Positions 25,982 through 37,500 of a stretch of DNA of 64,000 nucleotides are shown here, one piece after another. The stretch lies in contig RHPI01003369.1 of NCBI GenBank assembly GCA_009103225.1, positions 1,585,869 through 1,649,868 on the forward strand, in the 5' to 3' direction. Within the stretch, counting starts at the first letter, position 1, and each line of letters begins with the position of its first letter. The notes beneath the pieces are model-generated. The model was given only the letters and a program-made list of their open reading frames with translations, was not told the DNA's origin and ran no database searches. The position numbers were made by a program, and so were the translations under genes. This DNA comes from Chlorokybus atmophyticus (lineage: Eukaryota; Streptophyta; Chlorokybophyceae; Chlorokybales; Chlorokybaceae).

Positions 25982-27780
25982 ATGACTCGGGAGCGTGTGC
26001 AAACAGCGCTGCCTTCGAGTGTAGTGTGCAATGCAGCTAGCGCTGCTCTTTGGTAGTTGATTCCGAGGCGTTGATTCCTGCCTTTGGTGTCTTTGCTCTC
26101 TGGTGCTGTAGCCTCAGGTCTTGTAGCCGCCTAGCGTAGGGCTACAACTTGGCGTTGGTGTTCACTGGCTGCTGCGCGTATGAATACATGTTGGTGCCAC
26201 ATTGAGGAGGGCAAGGCAAAAAGGTAAGGCAGATGCTGTGCGAGCGCCATGCGAGTACACAACTAGAAGAAGCTGCTGGGGTTAGACTGGGTGTCGGTCG
26301 TGAATGAGTGGAGTTTTGTGACGCTGCACAGACAAAAAGTGCAGCCCTTTGTGTCTGTTCGTCGATGAATGAAGTTGGAGAGTGGTCTGTGACAACAGAG
26401 CTCATTCACTGGTTGCTGCATTGAGTGCAGTTTCTTGCTTGCTTGCATGCTTGGCACACATGTGCCAGCCTCAAGTTCCCTTGCTGCGCCACGCTACCAT
26501 ACCCTCCTACTTGGTAATGCTGGCAGCAGTGTTGCGAACCACACCAGCCAAGTCTATGCTTGAAGGTACGTATGTCTGAGTATGCTCAGCTTGTCTCAGA
26601 TGCAGCTCTGTGTTGTCCTGTCGCAATTGTGTCACGTTTAACGCAACGTTGGCACTCTACAGTTGGCAGTCTGCGAATGGTGCTGAGCGGTGATTGCATG
26701 ACAACGGTGAGTTGTGCTGCTAATGTGTCTGGTAGACACATTCCAACAGCAATGAGCGATGCAATTGTTACCCATTGTGCGTGCAGAGATTGCATGCGCA
26801 GTGACTGTGCATGAGTGCTCACATGCATGTGTGCATGTTTAGGGTGGTGCCTGATTGAATCATTGAGTCAGGCATCAGATAGCGTACGCTGTCATCATGA
26901 TGCGTTGATCATTCGTCTGCAGTGGTACTGACTGTTACGCCGCTGCTGCTGCTGCTTAGGATGTTTGCTGATGCCAACACTATTTGGCATCAAGGGATGT
27001 TGATGCCAACATATGCCTGAAACTCCAAGTCTCCGACAAATGAGTCCTCTGAGCGACTTGAATGGCTGACAAGCAGCGCAAGCAAGCTTCAACCGCATGT
27101 GCACGGCACGCACGGCTCTGTTTCTGCATGCTAAGTGAGTGCTGGTTGTAAGTTCTTGACCTCACCAGTGTTTTCTTCTGCATTCATACCTAAACATGTG
27201 TTGCCAAGAAGGGAGGGGAGGGAGGGGGGGAGGCACCCCCCCCTCTTGACAACAAGTAAAGCACTTGACTGTTCTTGTTGTAACAAGCTTCCACTTATTG
27301 CTGCAGGAGATATGCCGTGCCTGCCTGCCCCTCAACAGAGCAAGTGCTGGTACGGAGTTGGAATAAGCTTCCATGATGGAAGCGAGGCATTGAAATAGGG
27401 GATGGCATTGGATGGATTCGCAGCCGTATGCACTCGCCAATTGCTGCTGCTCTGAAATACGCGTGTACACAAGCTTCCAGTCTACATTACTGCAAGTAAT
27501 CTTGCTGTACCCTCCGCCTGTCGATAGTCGCAGCTACTTGGTGGCTTCTCAAGTCAGTGCATTTCGCCCTCCCTCCCTTCATCTCCCCCAGGCCCCCTCC
27601 CTGCCTTTTCCTTTTACCCCATNCCCCGCCGCGCGTGCGTGTTTATGTTGGCCCGCATGCGTTGCATGTGTTGCCCACCAAGGTCGGGCTCTCCTGTTTC
27701 TTGCAGTACATACTTGTTAAAAACGGTTGACAAGCATAGTTGGCGGTGCTTTCTGTCATCTTACTCAGTAGGCACATGAA
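25982..27780. other. Rest of locus A and flank, no clear product
   Basis: GC-moderate sequence with short frames only. About 27040-27180 matches 35930-36060 in locus B. A purine tract at 27208-27235, a pyrimidine tract at 27565-27620 and a single N at 27623 mark a low-quality stretch. Confidence 0.4.
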
Positions 27781-28426
27781 CACTAGGTTGTAAATCGACC
27801 ATGTCATTTGGGTACTTAGTATTTATTAGTAACAAGCCGCGGAAGTGCTTGATGTTCACCAGACTCATTCTTTGTGCACCGTTCGCATGCGTGACGTCGC
27901 CATATGATGTAATCTGCCCTTGACAATATGCCCATGCGATTTTTTCTGCTTGTTCTTGTTCTTGCTGTTGCTGTTATATGCGGTGGTGCTATCAGCTAAA
28001 TCCTACCAGTCACTGCCATGGTTGTTGCATGTGTGATGGCTTGAATCCTTTGTACATGTGACATTATTCAATATGTGATAATATACAAACATTTCTTCAA
28101 TTGAAGCTGTAATTATTTAATTTTGCTCATCTTGCTTATTTCATTTTCGCTTTATTTTATCCCTCTCATATTGGTGCTTGGGCTATTTGCATACACATAG
28201 TGCTTGCTGCATGTGTGTCACGTTGTCATAATGGTTGTTGCATGCACTGTGTATATGTAGCTTCACGTCGCAGTTTATGAACATGTACACAACACATACG
28301 TAAACGCACATATAAGTACACCCGCGCATAAAGCTTGTATTGTACACAATTAATTGCATGCGAGCGAATTAGATTGAGCCACGAGCATTCAATGACGGTC
28401 AGAGAGAATTACATCCCAGCTGCTGC

Positions 28427-28476
<50 letters not shown>

Positions 28477-29737
28477 AACTGATGATATCATCATAAGGTA
28501 AAAGAGAGGGTCCCCTAGAAGTAGCACACGAGCAAGCGCACATTCACACAATCATCATATCATCACAATAACAACCAACGATTCATATGACCAACCCTAA
28601 CGCTAATGGGGCTGGCTAGCAAAGTGCACAGCAACCAACCATTGAAGACTTCAACAGTAGGCGCTTGTGTGGCTGCAGAGTACAGCGTAGAGGCAAAGGA
28701 TTATCATGTACACGAATTTTGCATCTCAATATCAAAGCGCAAATGTTACACTCGATTTGCATGGGGGCCAAGTCTAGGTGTCAATCATGTCGTGCATGCC
28801 GCTGCTGCTGAAGCCTGGGACCTGATCTTGCTCTGTCCATGCACTCTGCAGGTTGGACTTCAACTTGCTTTTGGTTGCCTCTACACTCCCCCACTCTCAC
28901 TCCTGCCAGAGGGTTCTAACTGTCATAGCCGTCATATCAGTTGTGGTTGGTGATAGATAGGTTAACTGTGCCTTGGCCCCCATACAAGTTAAGTGTGCTG
29001 CTGTTTGGTTGCTGTTTGCACATAGCTTGCTTGATACACGTGGCCCCGAGAAAACATTTGAGTTTGCTATAAATATGACTCTACTGTTGGTTACTGCGCA
29101 CCGCAACATACTACAAGCACCATTGCTGCATAATGCTTGCTACTATCAATGTTATCACAACATTGGCTTGCGCAACATTCATTTTAGCATCTCTTGTACA
29201 CTTGCTTCGCATCGCAAGGTGTGCAGCAAGTGTACAGCAATATGTACTAGTATACAAATTGCTCCTAAATCTTGCACCACGCATTGTTGTGCACGGTGAA
29301 CACCTCACATATGCACACCGAATGACGCCGTTCTCCCGCTGTTGCAGCGATGGTATCATTGCCTGACTAATATCTACCAAGATATTTCAGGCATCAGATG
29401 ACAAGCACCGCCAACGATTGTTCACGATTGGTCAATAATAAGAGCATTCAATGGCCAATCGCTGAAGCCGTACCTGCGGGACCTGACAGCAATCAAACCC
29501 TTTCGCAACTGAATCAGCAAAACGTCGGACAATACCGATCATCGCTGTGCCAGGCCTCAGGTCCGCTGATGGCCGACCGGTAGGCCAAATCTACCACAGC
29601 AATGTCAGATATTCTGACTCATGAAGTCAGATATGTCGCCTCACGTGTCCGACGTGGACGCAGCGTTGCGCCCGGTCCCTTTGTACTAGGGTTTGTTCTG
29701 GAACTCTCGCTGGTCTGGTCCTTCAAGGCCCGAACAC
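27781..29737. other. Intergenic DNA between loci A and B
   Basis: AT-rich to about 28600, with a (CT)n microsatellite at about 28431-28473. The frames at 28606-28953 and 29398-29583 are open but match nothing I recognise. Confidence 0.5.
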
Positions 29738-31101
29738 AGTGCAACGCAGCGCTACGTAACCCAGTTTAGGTTAGAAAGCCAGGTGCGTGGTACCTCCCCG
29801 TAACCGCCGCGCTCTCTTATACGGCTTAGTGCTGTGCACATAGCTGGCGTGGCCCTTTATGTCACAAGGCTGCGGGCGGAGAGGAGAGGCGCTAGGCGGA
29901 ACGCTCTGGGGAGGGTCTCTAGCGTTGTTACTCTACTTATATTGTGGGTAGAGGAGGAAGAGGACGTTAGTTGAGGTGGAGGAAGGAGGAAATTGTATGG
30001 GAAGAGTTTCAGTGTGAAGCAGGCAGCAGCCACCCAGTGGAGCCACGCAGTGAGAGGGGTGAAGGTGCTCAGCAAGCGGGAGGAGTGGCAGGGAGGTGTG
30101 CCTCGGGGAATGCGAGTCTCCTGTCCGGCTAACACATGTAAGTAGTGCTGCCAAGTCATTGCGCCAGTCTCACAGCCTTGGCTGGGCCTGCCTGCCAGTT
30201 CCATCCACGTGGGCAGGCAGGTGTGCGTGGCTCCAACCAATGCCGCCGGATAATCTTACCTTCAACATTCTGACTTGAGTAACTCGCATTATATATTATA
30301 TTTGGAACCTAGAGACAGCCCATACATTGCGTGCATGCGCAAGAGTTACTTGTAGGCATGTTCGGAGAACCCCTGCACAGCGGTCTGCACTCTGACTGCA
30401 AAGTAAAAGACTAGGCATGGCTGCTAGTCAGACTGATTCTGAGATCCTGTTGCATTACCTTAGGTCACTACCAGAGCAATACAGGCAAAGCGCCAGCAGG
30501 AGCGCCAGCACAAGCTGAGGTTCTGGCCAGGGCCAAGTGCAAATGAAGCTGCAGGAGTGCAGCGAAACATGCATGTAAGCTTTCCCACTTCTCTTTGACT
30601 CGGAATGTTCTCATAATCAACGCTGCCATCTATGCCACTAATCCCATGCTTCTGTGTTTGCAGCAGTACGCATGCAGGTCAGCGAAGCATAAGCTCAGGC
30701 TACCCCGTGGCAGATCAAACCCTGCCATGCTGCCTTAAGGAAGGAGGCTTCCTGCATTAGTAACATTGAAAGTGGTCACCGACGAGCTGTACATGGCATG
30801 CGGAACTTTTGCAAACCATGTGACGTGCGTGTTTTGCAGCGCACTTGCAGAGCGGTGACAGGCACAGAGCGACTTACTCGTGTAGTTGCCATCTTGAGAG
30901 ATATAGTATCTCTCAAGCTGCAGCGGCTGCCTCGTACACGCATATGGCCACACTTACCAATGGCAAGCTCACTTTTATTCCCTAGCCCTAAGTTCCTTCC
31001 AAATAGGTAAATGGCTGGTGCCTTGGATGAAACGACTGCAGCAAGCTCATTGGGAAGTTTTCAGAGCCTTGCTTTGCTTCAACGTTTTACCATCCTTGCA
31101 G

Positions 31102-31380
31102 GGACAGCTCCAGCGGCTGAATGTCGATTATGCTCAGAAGGTTGCACTAGGATATAACGCCACTGGCCAGAGGTTGTTTCTGCACACCCTAACCCTTGAG
31201 AAGGAAGGGAGAGGAAAAGGACGCGGACTAGGACATACAGTCAGAGCCAGGACCACTACATGATCCAGAAACCAGGCGCTATAGGCAAGCCTGTTGCAAA
31301 ACGCGTTGATGCAGGAAGTGAGCGAGCATGCTCTACACATGCGCACTCGCCACCGTGCGCCATTGACCCTGCTTATCGTT
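31102..31380 (+). pseudogene. QLQ-like exon, unit 1
   Basis: After a TTGCAG acceptor it reads GQLQRLNVDYAQKVALGYNA and on to TGQRL, open through EKEGRGKGRG. The spacing of the QLQ pattern is altered relative to locus A. Confidence 0.5.
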
Positions 31381-32033
31381 GCTTGTCCTTTTGTCCTTCT
31401 CTCGATGTTGTTGAGGTCTAGACTCTCCGACTGCAAAGTAATAAGTTGGCATGGCTGCTAGTCTTGATTTGGGACTGCTCTTGCATCAAGCCTGTTCCCT
31501 ACCAGAGCAATGTTGGCAATGCGGCAGCAGAGGCGCAAGCACTGACTCTGGGCCAACTGCAGTTGCACGTCTCCCATTGCTGCTCTTGCGACTGTGTTCA
31601 TTGACAACTTCGCCATGTATGCCACTGACCCCATGCCTCTGCACTTTCACGTACGCCTGCAGTCTTCAAGCGAATCGCTTTGGATATGCACTCACGCTGT
31701 CCAGGTTTGACCCTGCCATGCTGCAAAGCAAGATGCTTCGGTGACTCACACAGTATTGTACGCAGCACGTGACGCTCGTTCTGCAGGTTTTATGCAGGAG
31801 CGGCGACCATACACGAGTGAGTCACTAGTTGTCAGCATGAGAAGTATGATATCTGTTAAGCTGCAGCTGCTGCCTCATGCATATGCCCAGATTCAGGCGC
31901 AACTACAAATGGCAGGCTGCTTTCCATGGCCACTTGGCGCAGGTTAGTGGCTGACTGCTTGAGTGAAGCACACTGGAATGCTAAGCGCTGGAGTTCTGAA
32001 GAAGCCTTGCTTCAATTGTTGCCATTAGTGTAG

Positions 32034-32283
32034 GGACAGCTGGAGGTCCTGCATGCGCAGATGCATGCGCTAAGCTATGATGCTGCAGGGTGTTCCTGCA
32101 TCTGATGCAGGTGTTACAAAACCCTTGAGCAGGAGGCGCAGGACATAAAGCTAGAGGCAGGACCACTGGGTGAATCCGAAGCCAGGCGCCTTAGGCAAAT
32201 TCATTGCCCCACATGGAATGAGCGAGCATGCTGTACGCATGCGCACTCACTCACGTATACCGCAGGCACACCTGATCTACAGT
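32034..32283 (+). pseudogene. QLQ-like exon, unit 2
   Basis: After GTGTAG it reads GQLEVLHAQMHALSYDAAG and then meets a TGA in CSCI-stop. The second half of the pattern is lost. Confidence 0.5.
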
Positions 32284-33220
32284 AGGAGGAGCAGGACATA
32301 GCCAGAGCCAGGACCGCTGGGTGGTTCAGCAGCCAGGCGCCTTATGCAAGTTTGTTGGACAACACATCGAGAGAGTGAGCATGCTGTGCGCATGCGCACG
32401 TGCTACCGCAGGCACAACTGACCTGCTTACTTACTTGTGCTTAGTGCTTTCGTGGCGTTGTTGAGGAGTGTACTCTGATTGTCACTAGAGAAACTTGGGA
32501 TAGCGGCTAGTCAGGTCAGATATTGACACTGCTCTTGCATGAAACCTGTCCACCGCCAGATTACCGTTAACACTGCGCCAGCAGCACAGGGGCAAGTGCT
32601 GGACTAAGGCCAAATGTAATGAAGCCGCAGGAATGTATTTGAATACGCGTGTAATCTCTTCTACCTCTCTTGCCGCTTGATCTATTCTCACTGATTGCTC
32701 TGCCAGCTTTGCCACTGACCCTATGCTGCTGAATTGCAAGTGCTAGCATATGCAGCTTGCAGTTTGGTCATCATGTCGGGCTGTCCAGGAGTTTCCTGTA
32801 ACGCAATCCTGTGTCGGGAGTGTACACAGTGGTCACCGACAAATTGTTGTACAGGAGTTGAGCATGCAGAACTGTAAGAAGCATGTGACGTGTGCATTTG
32901 GCAGCCTGCAGCTGGAGGCAGGAGCGGTGACAACACGTGCACAAGAGATATACTTGTGTGGCTGTGTGGTTATCAGCTTACAGCTTGTGCACATCACTTG
33001 TGTGGCTGCCTCATACTCGTGTACGCATACGGGCGCCGCCGCGCGGCGCATGAGCCAATGGCAGGCTCTCTCTGCCCCAACTTGGAAAGCCGTATGCAGG
33101 TAATTGGCTGTTTTCTTGAGTGAAAGCTACTGGAGAAAGCCAAGTGCTAGAAACGCTTAACTTTCCGATCTCTATCCTGTGCTGAAGCTTGCCTTGCTTC
33201 AACTGTTGCCACCATTGCAG

Positions 33221-33480
33221 GGAAAATCTGGAGGTCCTGCATGCTCAGATGCACGCGCTGCAGTACATCGCCACCGGCCAGAGAGTGTTGTCATGCCGCC
33301 GATGCAGGTGTTGCAAAATCCTTGAGGGAGGAGGACATAAAGCCAGAGCCAGGACCACTGGCCGTGGGTTCCGCAGCCAGGCGCCTCAAGCAAGTTGGTT
33401 GCACAACACATTGGATGAGCGAGCATGCTGTACGCATGCGGCGCACGCGCTACCGCAGGCACAACTGACGTGCTACTTAT
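33221..33480 (+). pseudogene. QLQ-like exon, unit 3
   Basis: After an ATTGCAG acceptor the QLQ reading ENLEVLHAQMHALQYIATGQ is well preserved, but it is one base out of phase with the usual GGA-CAG start, so a shift lies at the exon edge. Confidence 0.5.
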
Positions 33481-34149
33481 TTGCGCTTTTTACCCTCTTG
33501 ATGATGTTGAAGATGTTACTCTCACTGTCTGTAAAGAGAACTTGGCATGCCTGCTGGTCAGGTTGGGTGTGAGGCTGCTCTTGCATTATCATCATTAAGC
33601 CCGTTCTCTGCCAAAGTATGGTTGGCGCTGCGCCAGCACAGTTGCAAGTGCTGGCGCAGGGCTAAGTGCTGTTGGAGCCGCAGCAGTGTAGTCGCTCATA
33701 ATCACGCATGCATTCTCCCACACAACTTTGTGCTATCAATTGCTCTCTCTCACAATTGTGCCATCTATGCCACTAACCCTATCTGCGTTCTCAGTAGTAC
33801 GCATGCAGTCTTCAAGACCCAATCTTCATTGCTGCAAAGCAATTTGGCTTTGCGGACATACACATTGGTCACCGACAGGCTGTTGTTTGTATACAACATG
33901 CAGCTCTGTCACAACATGTGCGCGCTTCGCAGCCTGCATGCAGGAGCGGTAATCTCTACAACTACACGAGTAACGTGCGCATGTAGTTGTTCAGCTTGAC
34001 ACATACTCGACAGGCTGCAGCCGCTGTCCGTCTCATACCTGTATACAAGCGATATCGCCAGTGGCAGGTTCCTTCTTCCCAAACCACTTGAGACAGCTTG
34101 GCGCTGCGACTTTGGAGACTTTGCCTTGCAACCGTTGCCAGCTTTGCAG

Positions 34150-34400
34150 GGTCCAGTGCAGGTTCTGTATGCCCAGATGCATGCGCCAAGATACATCGCC
34201 ACTGGCGAGAAGGTGTCCTAGCAGCTGATGCAGGTGTTACAAACCCATCAGGAAGAGGAGATGGACCAGTTGTCCGCTTGGTCTGCAGGACAGTCAGGCG
34301 CGTTAAGCAAGTTCAAACCGTGTTGCACAACATGTGACATTGAACGCAGGCATGGTCTACGCACGTGCACTCGCTACCGCAGGCACAACTGATCTGCTTA
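34150..34400 (+). pseudogene. QLQ-like exon, unit 4
   Basis: After a TTTGCAG acceptor it reads GPVQVLYAQMHAPRYIATGE, then KVS followed by TAG. The opening QL is changed to PV. Confidence 0.5.
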
Positions 34401-34557
34401 GTTTCCTGGCCCCTCATGATGCCCTGTTGCTGTACTATTGACACGAGTGTTTGCATGTGTGTACGTGAAATGACTTTGTCTCCATTGACCGCTGTCCAGG
34501 CGCTGTCCAGGCGCAGGCAGCTGTGGAACCCTCATGCACGTCTCTCTCTCTCTCTCT

Positions 34558-34826
34558 CTCTCTCTCTGGAGGCAAGCCATGCAGCGCATGTATTCGCCAC
34601 GCAATTGTTCGTGCGCCTGCCAGAGTGTGAAGGAAGTGAGAAGGTGTTCTGGTCCAATCCGCCGCCAAGCGCAATCAGGAGGGAGAGCAGTGTCTTGCAG
34701 AAGCCAAAGTACCAAGCACATTACATGCAGTACAGGTTTCAACGTTGCCTGTGCTCTGCTTTTCAGGCTGGCAGAGTCTTTCAGGTGTTTAGGGCCAAGC
34801 GTAGGGCTAGATTGGCATGTAGGTGA
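34558..34826 (+). pseudogene. Coiled-coil exon, locus B
   Basis: Directly follows a (TC)n tract. Starts LEASHAAHVFATQLFV like locus A and is open to 34824. Paralogous to 25868-25981. Confidence 0.45.
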
Positions 34827-36054
34827 GGCTGCAGTACCTACATAACGAGGTACTGCAAGTACCTGCTTGATGAGTTTGGTACGCGCTGCTGTCGGTGTTG
34901 CTGAGGGGGCCAGCACAATATTGTTGGTTGGTTGCCTGCTTGGTTGCTAATGCCTGCCAGGTTGTTTGCTGCCCAACCGCTAACTTGCAGCTGCCGACAG
35001 CTGCTCCGTTACTAACTGATAAATGTGTGCGTGAGTGTCAGTGCTTTCAATAGTGTGTTCTGCTGTAACACAGTCAATGCATGGTTTCCGTCTGTGCACT
35101 GCCTGCTCTGCAGGCTGCGACCATGCACTGCTCTAGTAGATGTTGTTGCCCCATGGAGGATGGCTAGGTAACGTGCGCGCGTGTGTTGGCATCCAACCAG
35201 AACTAGAGAAATGCTGTGCTGGGGCTGAGTGCTGCTCATGCTTGATGAAATCCACCGCACGGACAAAGGACAGTGGTTTTATAATGGTTGCAACCGAGCG
35301 TGATGAGCCATACAATCAAGCACCGTGCCACGGTAGCGCCTCTGAGGTCGTTGACCTGGCTGTTTTTCAGTGCTGTTGCTTGCTTGCGTGCTTCACCCAC
35401 GAATTCCAGCTGTCATAATCTCTCCTGCTTAAACTCAACAGTGCTTTCCTGCGGGTGCATGCGCTGAGCAGAGACGCACTGCCCTGCCCAAAAGGTACGC
35501 CAATCTGCATGCGTAGTCATATGCGTGTCATACACTGCATGCCTACGACACATACCTTATACACGTGCACGTTGATAACCCAACGTTGATGTTTCACACA
35601 GATAGCCTCCACGTGGTGCTACGCGATAATCTTCATGATCATGGCAAGCTGTCGAGAAGCACTATCATTCAACAGTTGCACTTATTGCTTAGCTGTGCAT
35701 GCATGTACAGATATGCCGCATGCGCCATGCATGCGTGGAATGCATAGTCAGGGAGCTTTCTTTTGCATTATCCACTCCTCCCCTACACTATTAGAGGAGT
35801 GGAAGACAGTCCTCAGATGCATGCCATGCTGCTGGGGATGCAAGCTGATGCCCAACACATGTTGCATGCAGGACATGCCGCCTGCCAACATGCGTAGCAG
35901 GCATGTGCCTGTTGACTGAAAGGAGCCCTTCAAAAGATACGCATCGCTGGCATCAAGCTTCTGCATATTGGCTCAAGGGACTGCAGCTGCAGTGCATGGC
36001 ATGCATGCGCCTTTGCCAAGTGAGTGCTGGCTGACACGTCCTCACATGGTCACC

Positions 36055-36083
36055 AGTACTCGCCACACGGTGTGGCGAGTACT
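36055..36083. repeat. 14-bp perfect hairpin inside a longer imperfect one
   Basis: AGTACTCGCCACAC (36055-36068) pairs with 36070-36083 around one base. The pairing extends outward through GGTCACC/GTGAAC with two mismatches. Confidence 0.9.
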
Positions 36084-36200
36084 CGTGAACACTGTTGTTG
36101 CCAGGTAGAAGGTGTTTGCCGCTTTGCATGGTGTGCATGCATAGTTGCCCTTGCCTGCACGTTCTGCAGTCATCATTGTCAGGCATACGATATCTTTATT

Positions 36201-37500
36201 GTTTACTGACGTGAGTAGCTGCCAGACGTTGCTTTGGAGCAGGTGCATGAGGACGTGCCAGAACCGTCCTTGTAGCCGATGAGTGATCAATACAGTGACT
36301 CCGTCGTCCTGCAAATCTGGCCCGCCGTACACTCGGACGCCCATCGTGATGTAGTACATCGCGATGGGGCCTGCAGCATCCGTGTGAAAAAGGCGAGTCG
36401 CAAAGGACGAGTATACCCCCATGGTGTGTTTCGCAGTTATATCACTTCGCTACATCGAAACACCGCTTCCTCCCCCCTCCCTCATTGGTACTCCTCTGTC
36501 TCCCTCTCCAACCCTCTAGATCTCCCGCGCTCTCACCTGCCTTCCCTTTGCGTGTCTTTCCCTTTTGAGTCCTTCCCTCGCTCTTTTTTCGCTCTCTCTC
36601 TCCATGCATCGCCCAAGCCTTGGTCCTCGCCCTCTCTCCCTGCCTCTCCCTGTCTCCCTCTCCTTCTCTTTCTCCCACCCTCTCTCGCACTCCTTCCCTG
36701 TCTGCTGCTGGCTCTGTCCCTCCCTCTATATGTTCCCCTCGCTGATTCACACTCCGTCTCACACACTCTTCACCTGGCTCCATCGCTCTCCAACACTTCC
36801 TGACTCTTTCCCTTATCTCTCACCCTCACTCCCTCTCCCTTCCTGTCTCTCACTGGCTGCGCGGCGGTTTGATCATGGATACTTGATCAGCATGCAAGTG
36901 CGGTACACCACTACATGCTCGCCATGTTATAGCCCTCGTTACGCCCACATGCTGATGCATGACTGCTGTGCTGATGATTATGTGCAGGTTTCTCTGCTGA
37001 TCGCTAACCCCAACCTCTCTCTCTCTGCAACTAGAAACACCTGTAAAGCATGCATGTTGCACGCTGGGGCAGCTCCCCGCTATTACTGCTGCGTTGCTTG
37101 TGCATGTCATGTGCTTGTCAAGCTGCCAGCTTGTTCCGTTGTTATGTTGCTGCAACCTGACTATGGTGCTGTGTTCATGACCACGCGCAGGCAACACGCT
37201 TGAGTAACCTGTATGTGCTCTGCAGGCAAGCCCTGAGGTTTGAGTTCCCTTGCATGTTGGGGTGCTGACTGAGCCTTTGCACTTGAGTACCTCGTAACAT
37301 GGAAGCTTGGCTGCAACTCTACTGGACAACGCCTTTAATGACTGGGAGGATGAAGGACCAACAAGCACCTCAATGCTGCACAACAGGTCCGTAGATGCTT
37401 CTGGATTGCTGAATGGTATGAGTGTCAGCCGCTGCCTTGGCAAGGGGGTGCATGCAACAGCTGTGAGAAAGGCAAAACGTGAATGAGGTACGTTTTTTTA
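36201..37500. other. Unassigned DNA with a 380-base polypyrimidine tract
   Basis: 36470-36850 is almost all C and T on the plus strand (CTCTCCCT-like words) and yields long Ser/Leu/Pro or Arg/Glu frames that I do not regard as coding. The remainder has no recognisable gene. Confidence 0.55.

Larger units (their letters stand above)
30389..34480 (+). repeat. Tandem array of four ~1.04-kb units carrying QLQ exons
   Basis: Unit starts are marked by ACTCT...CTG(C/T)AAAG...GGCATG-like blocks at 30389, 31422, 32472 and 33518, spaced 1033, 1050 and 1046 bases apart. Each unit then has, in the same order, an APAGAPAQAEV-like block, a GCCACTGACCC(T/C)ATGC block, a GGTCACCGACA-type block (absent in unit 2), a piece ending KLQLLPHAYAQIQAQL or similar, the QLQ exon, and a GAGCGAGCATGCTGTACGCA block. 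Unit 2 has an extra internal duplication of about 150 bases (32120-32283 and 32284-32435). Units have diverged by substitutions and small indels. Confidence 0.85.
29738..36200 (+). pseudogene. Locus B: paralogue of locus A with expanded tandem units
   Basis: It keeps the block order of locus A, but the segment corresponding to 21470-22310 is present four times in tandem (30389 to about 34480). The N-terminal piece ends VLSKREE...NT at a GTAAGT donor (about 30147). The downstream coiled-coil piece is at 34558-34826. At the place where locus A has poly-C, locus B has a (TC)n tract (about 34541-34568). Stops in several unit exons argue against a single long protein, although splicing could skip some. 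Confidence 0.45.

Noticed and set aside
36279-37203. Overlapping long frames rich in Ser/Leu/Pro (plus) and Arg/Glu/Gly (minus)
   Set aside because: Produced by the polypyrimidine tract; several frames are open at once, which is typical of low-complexity DNA.
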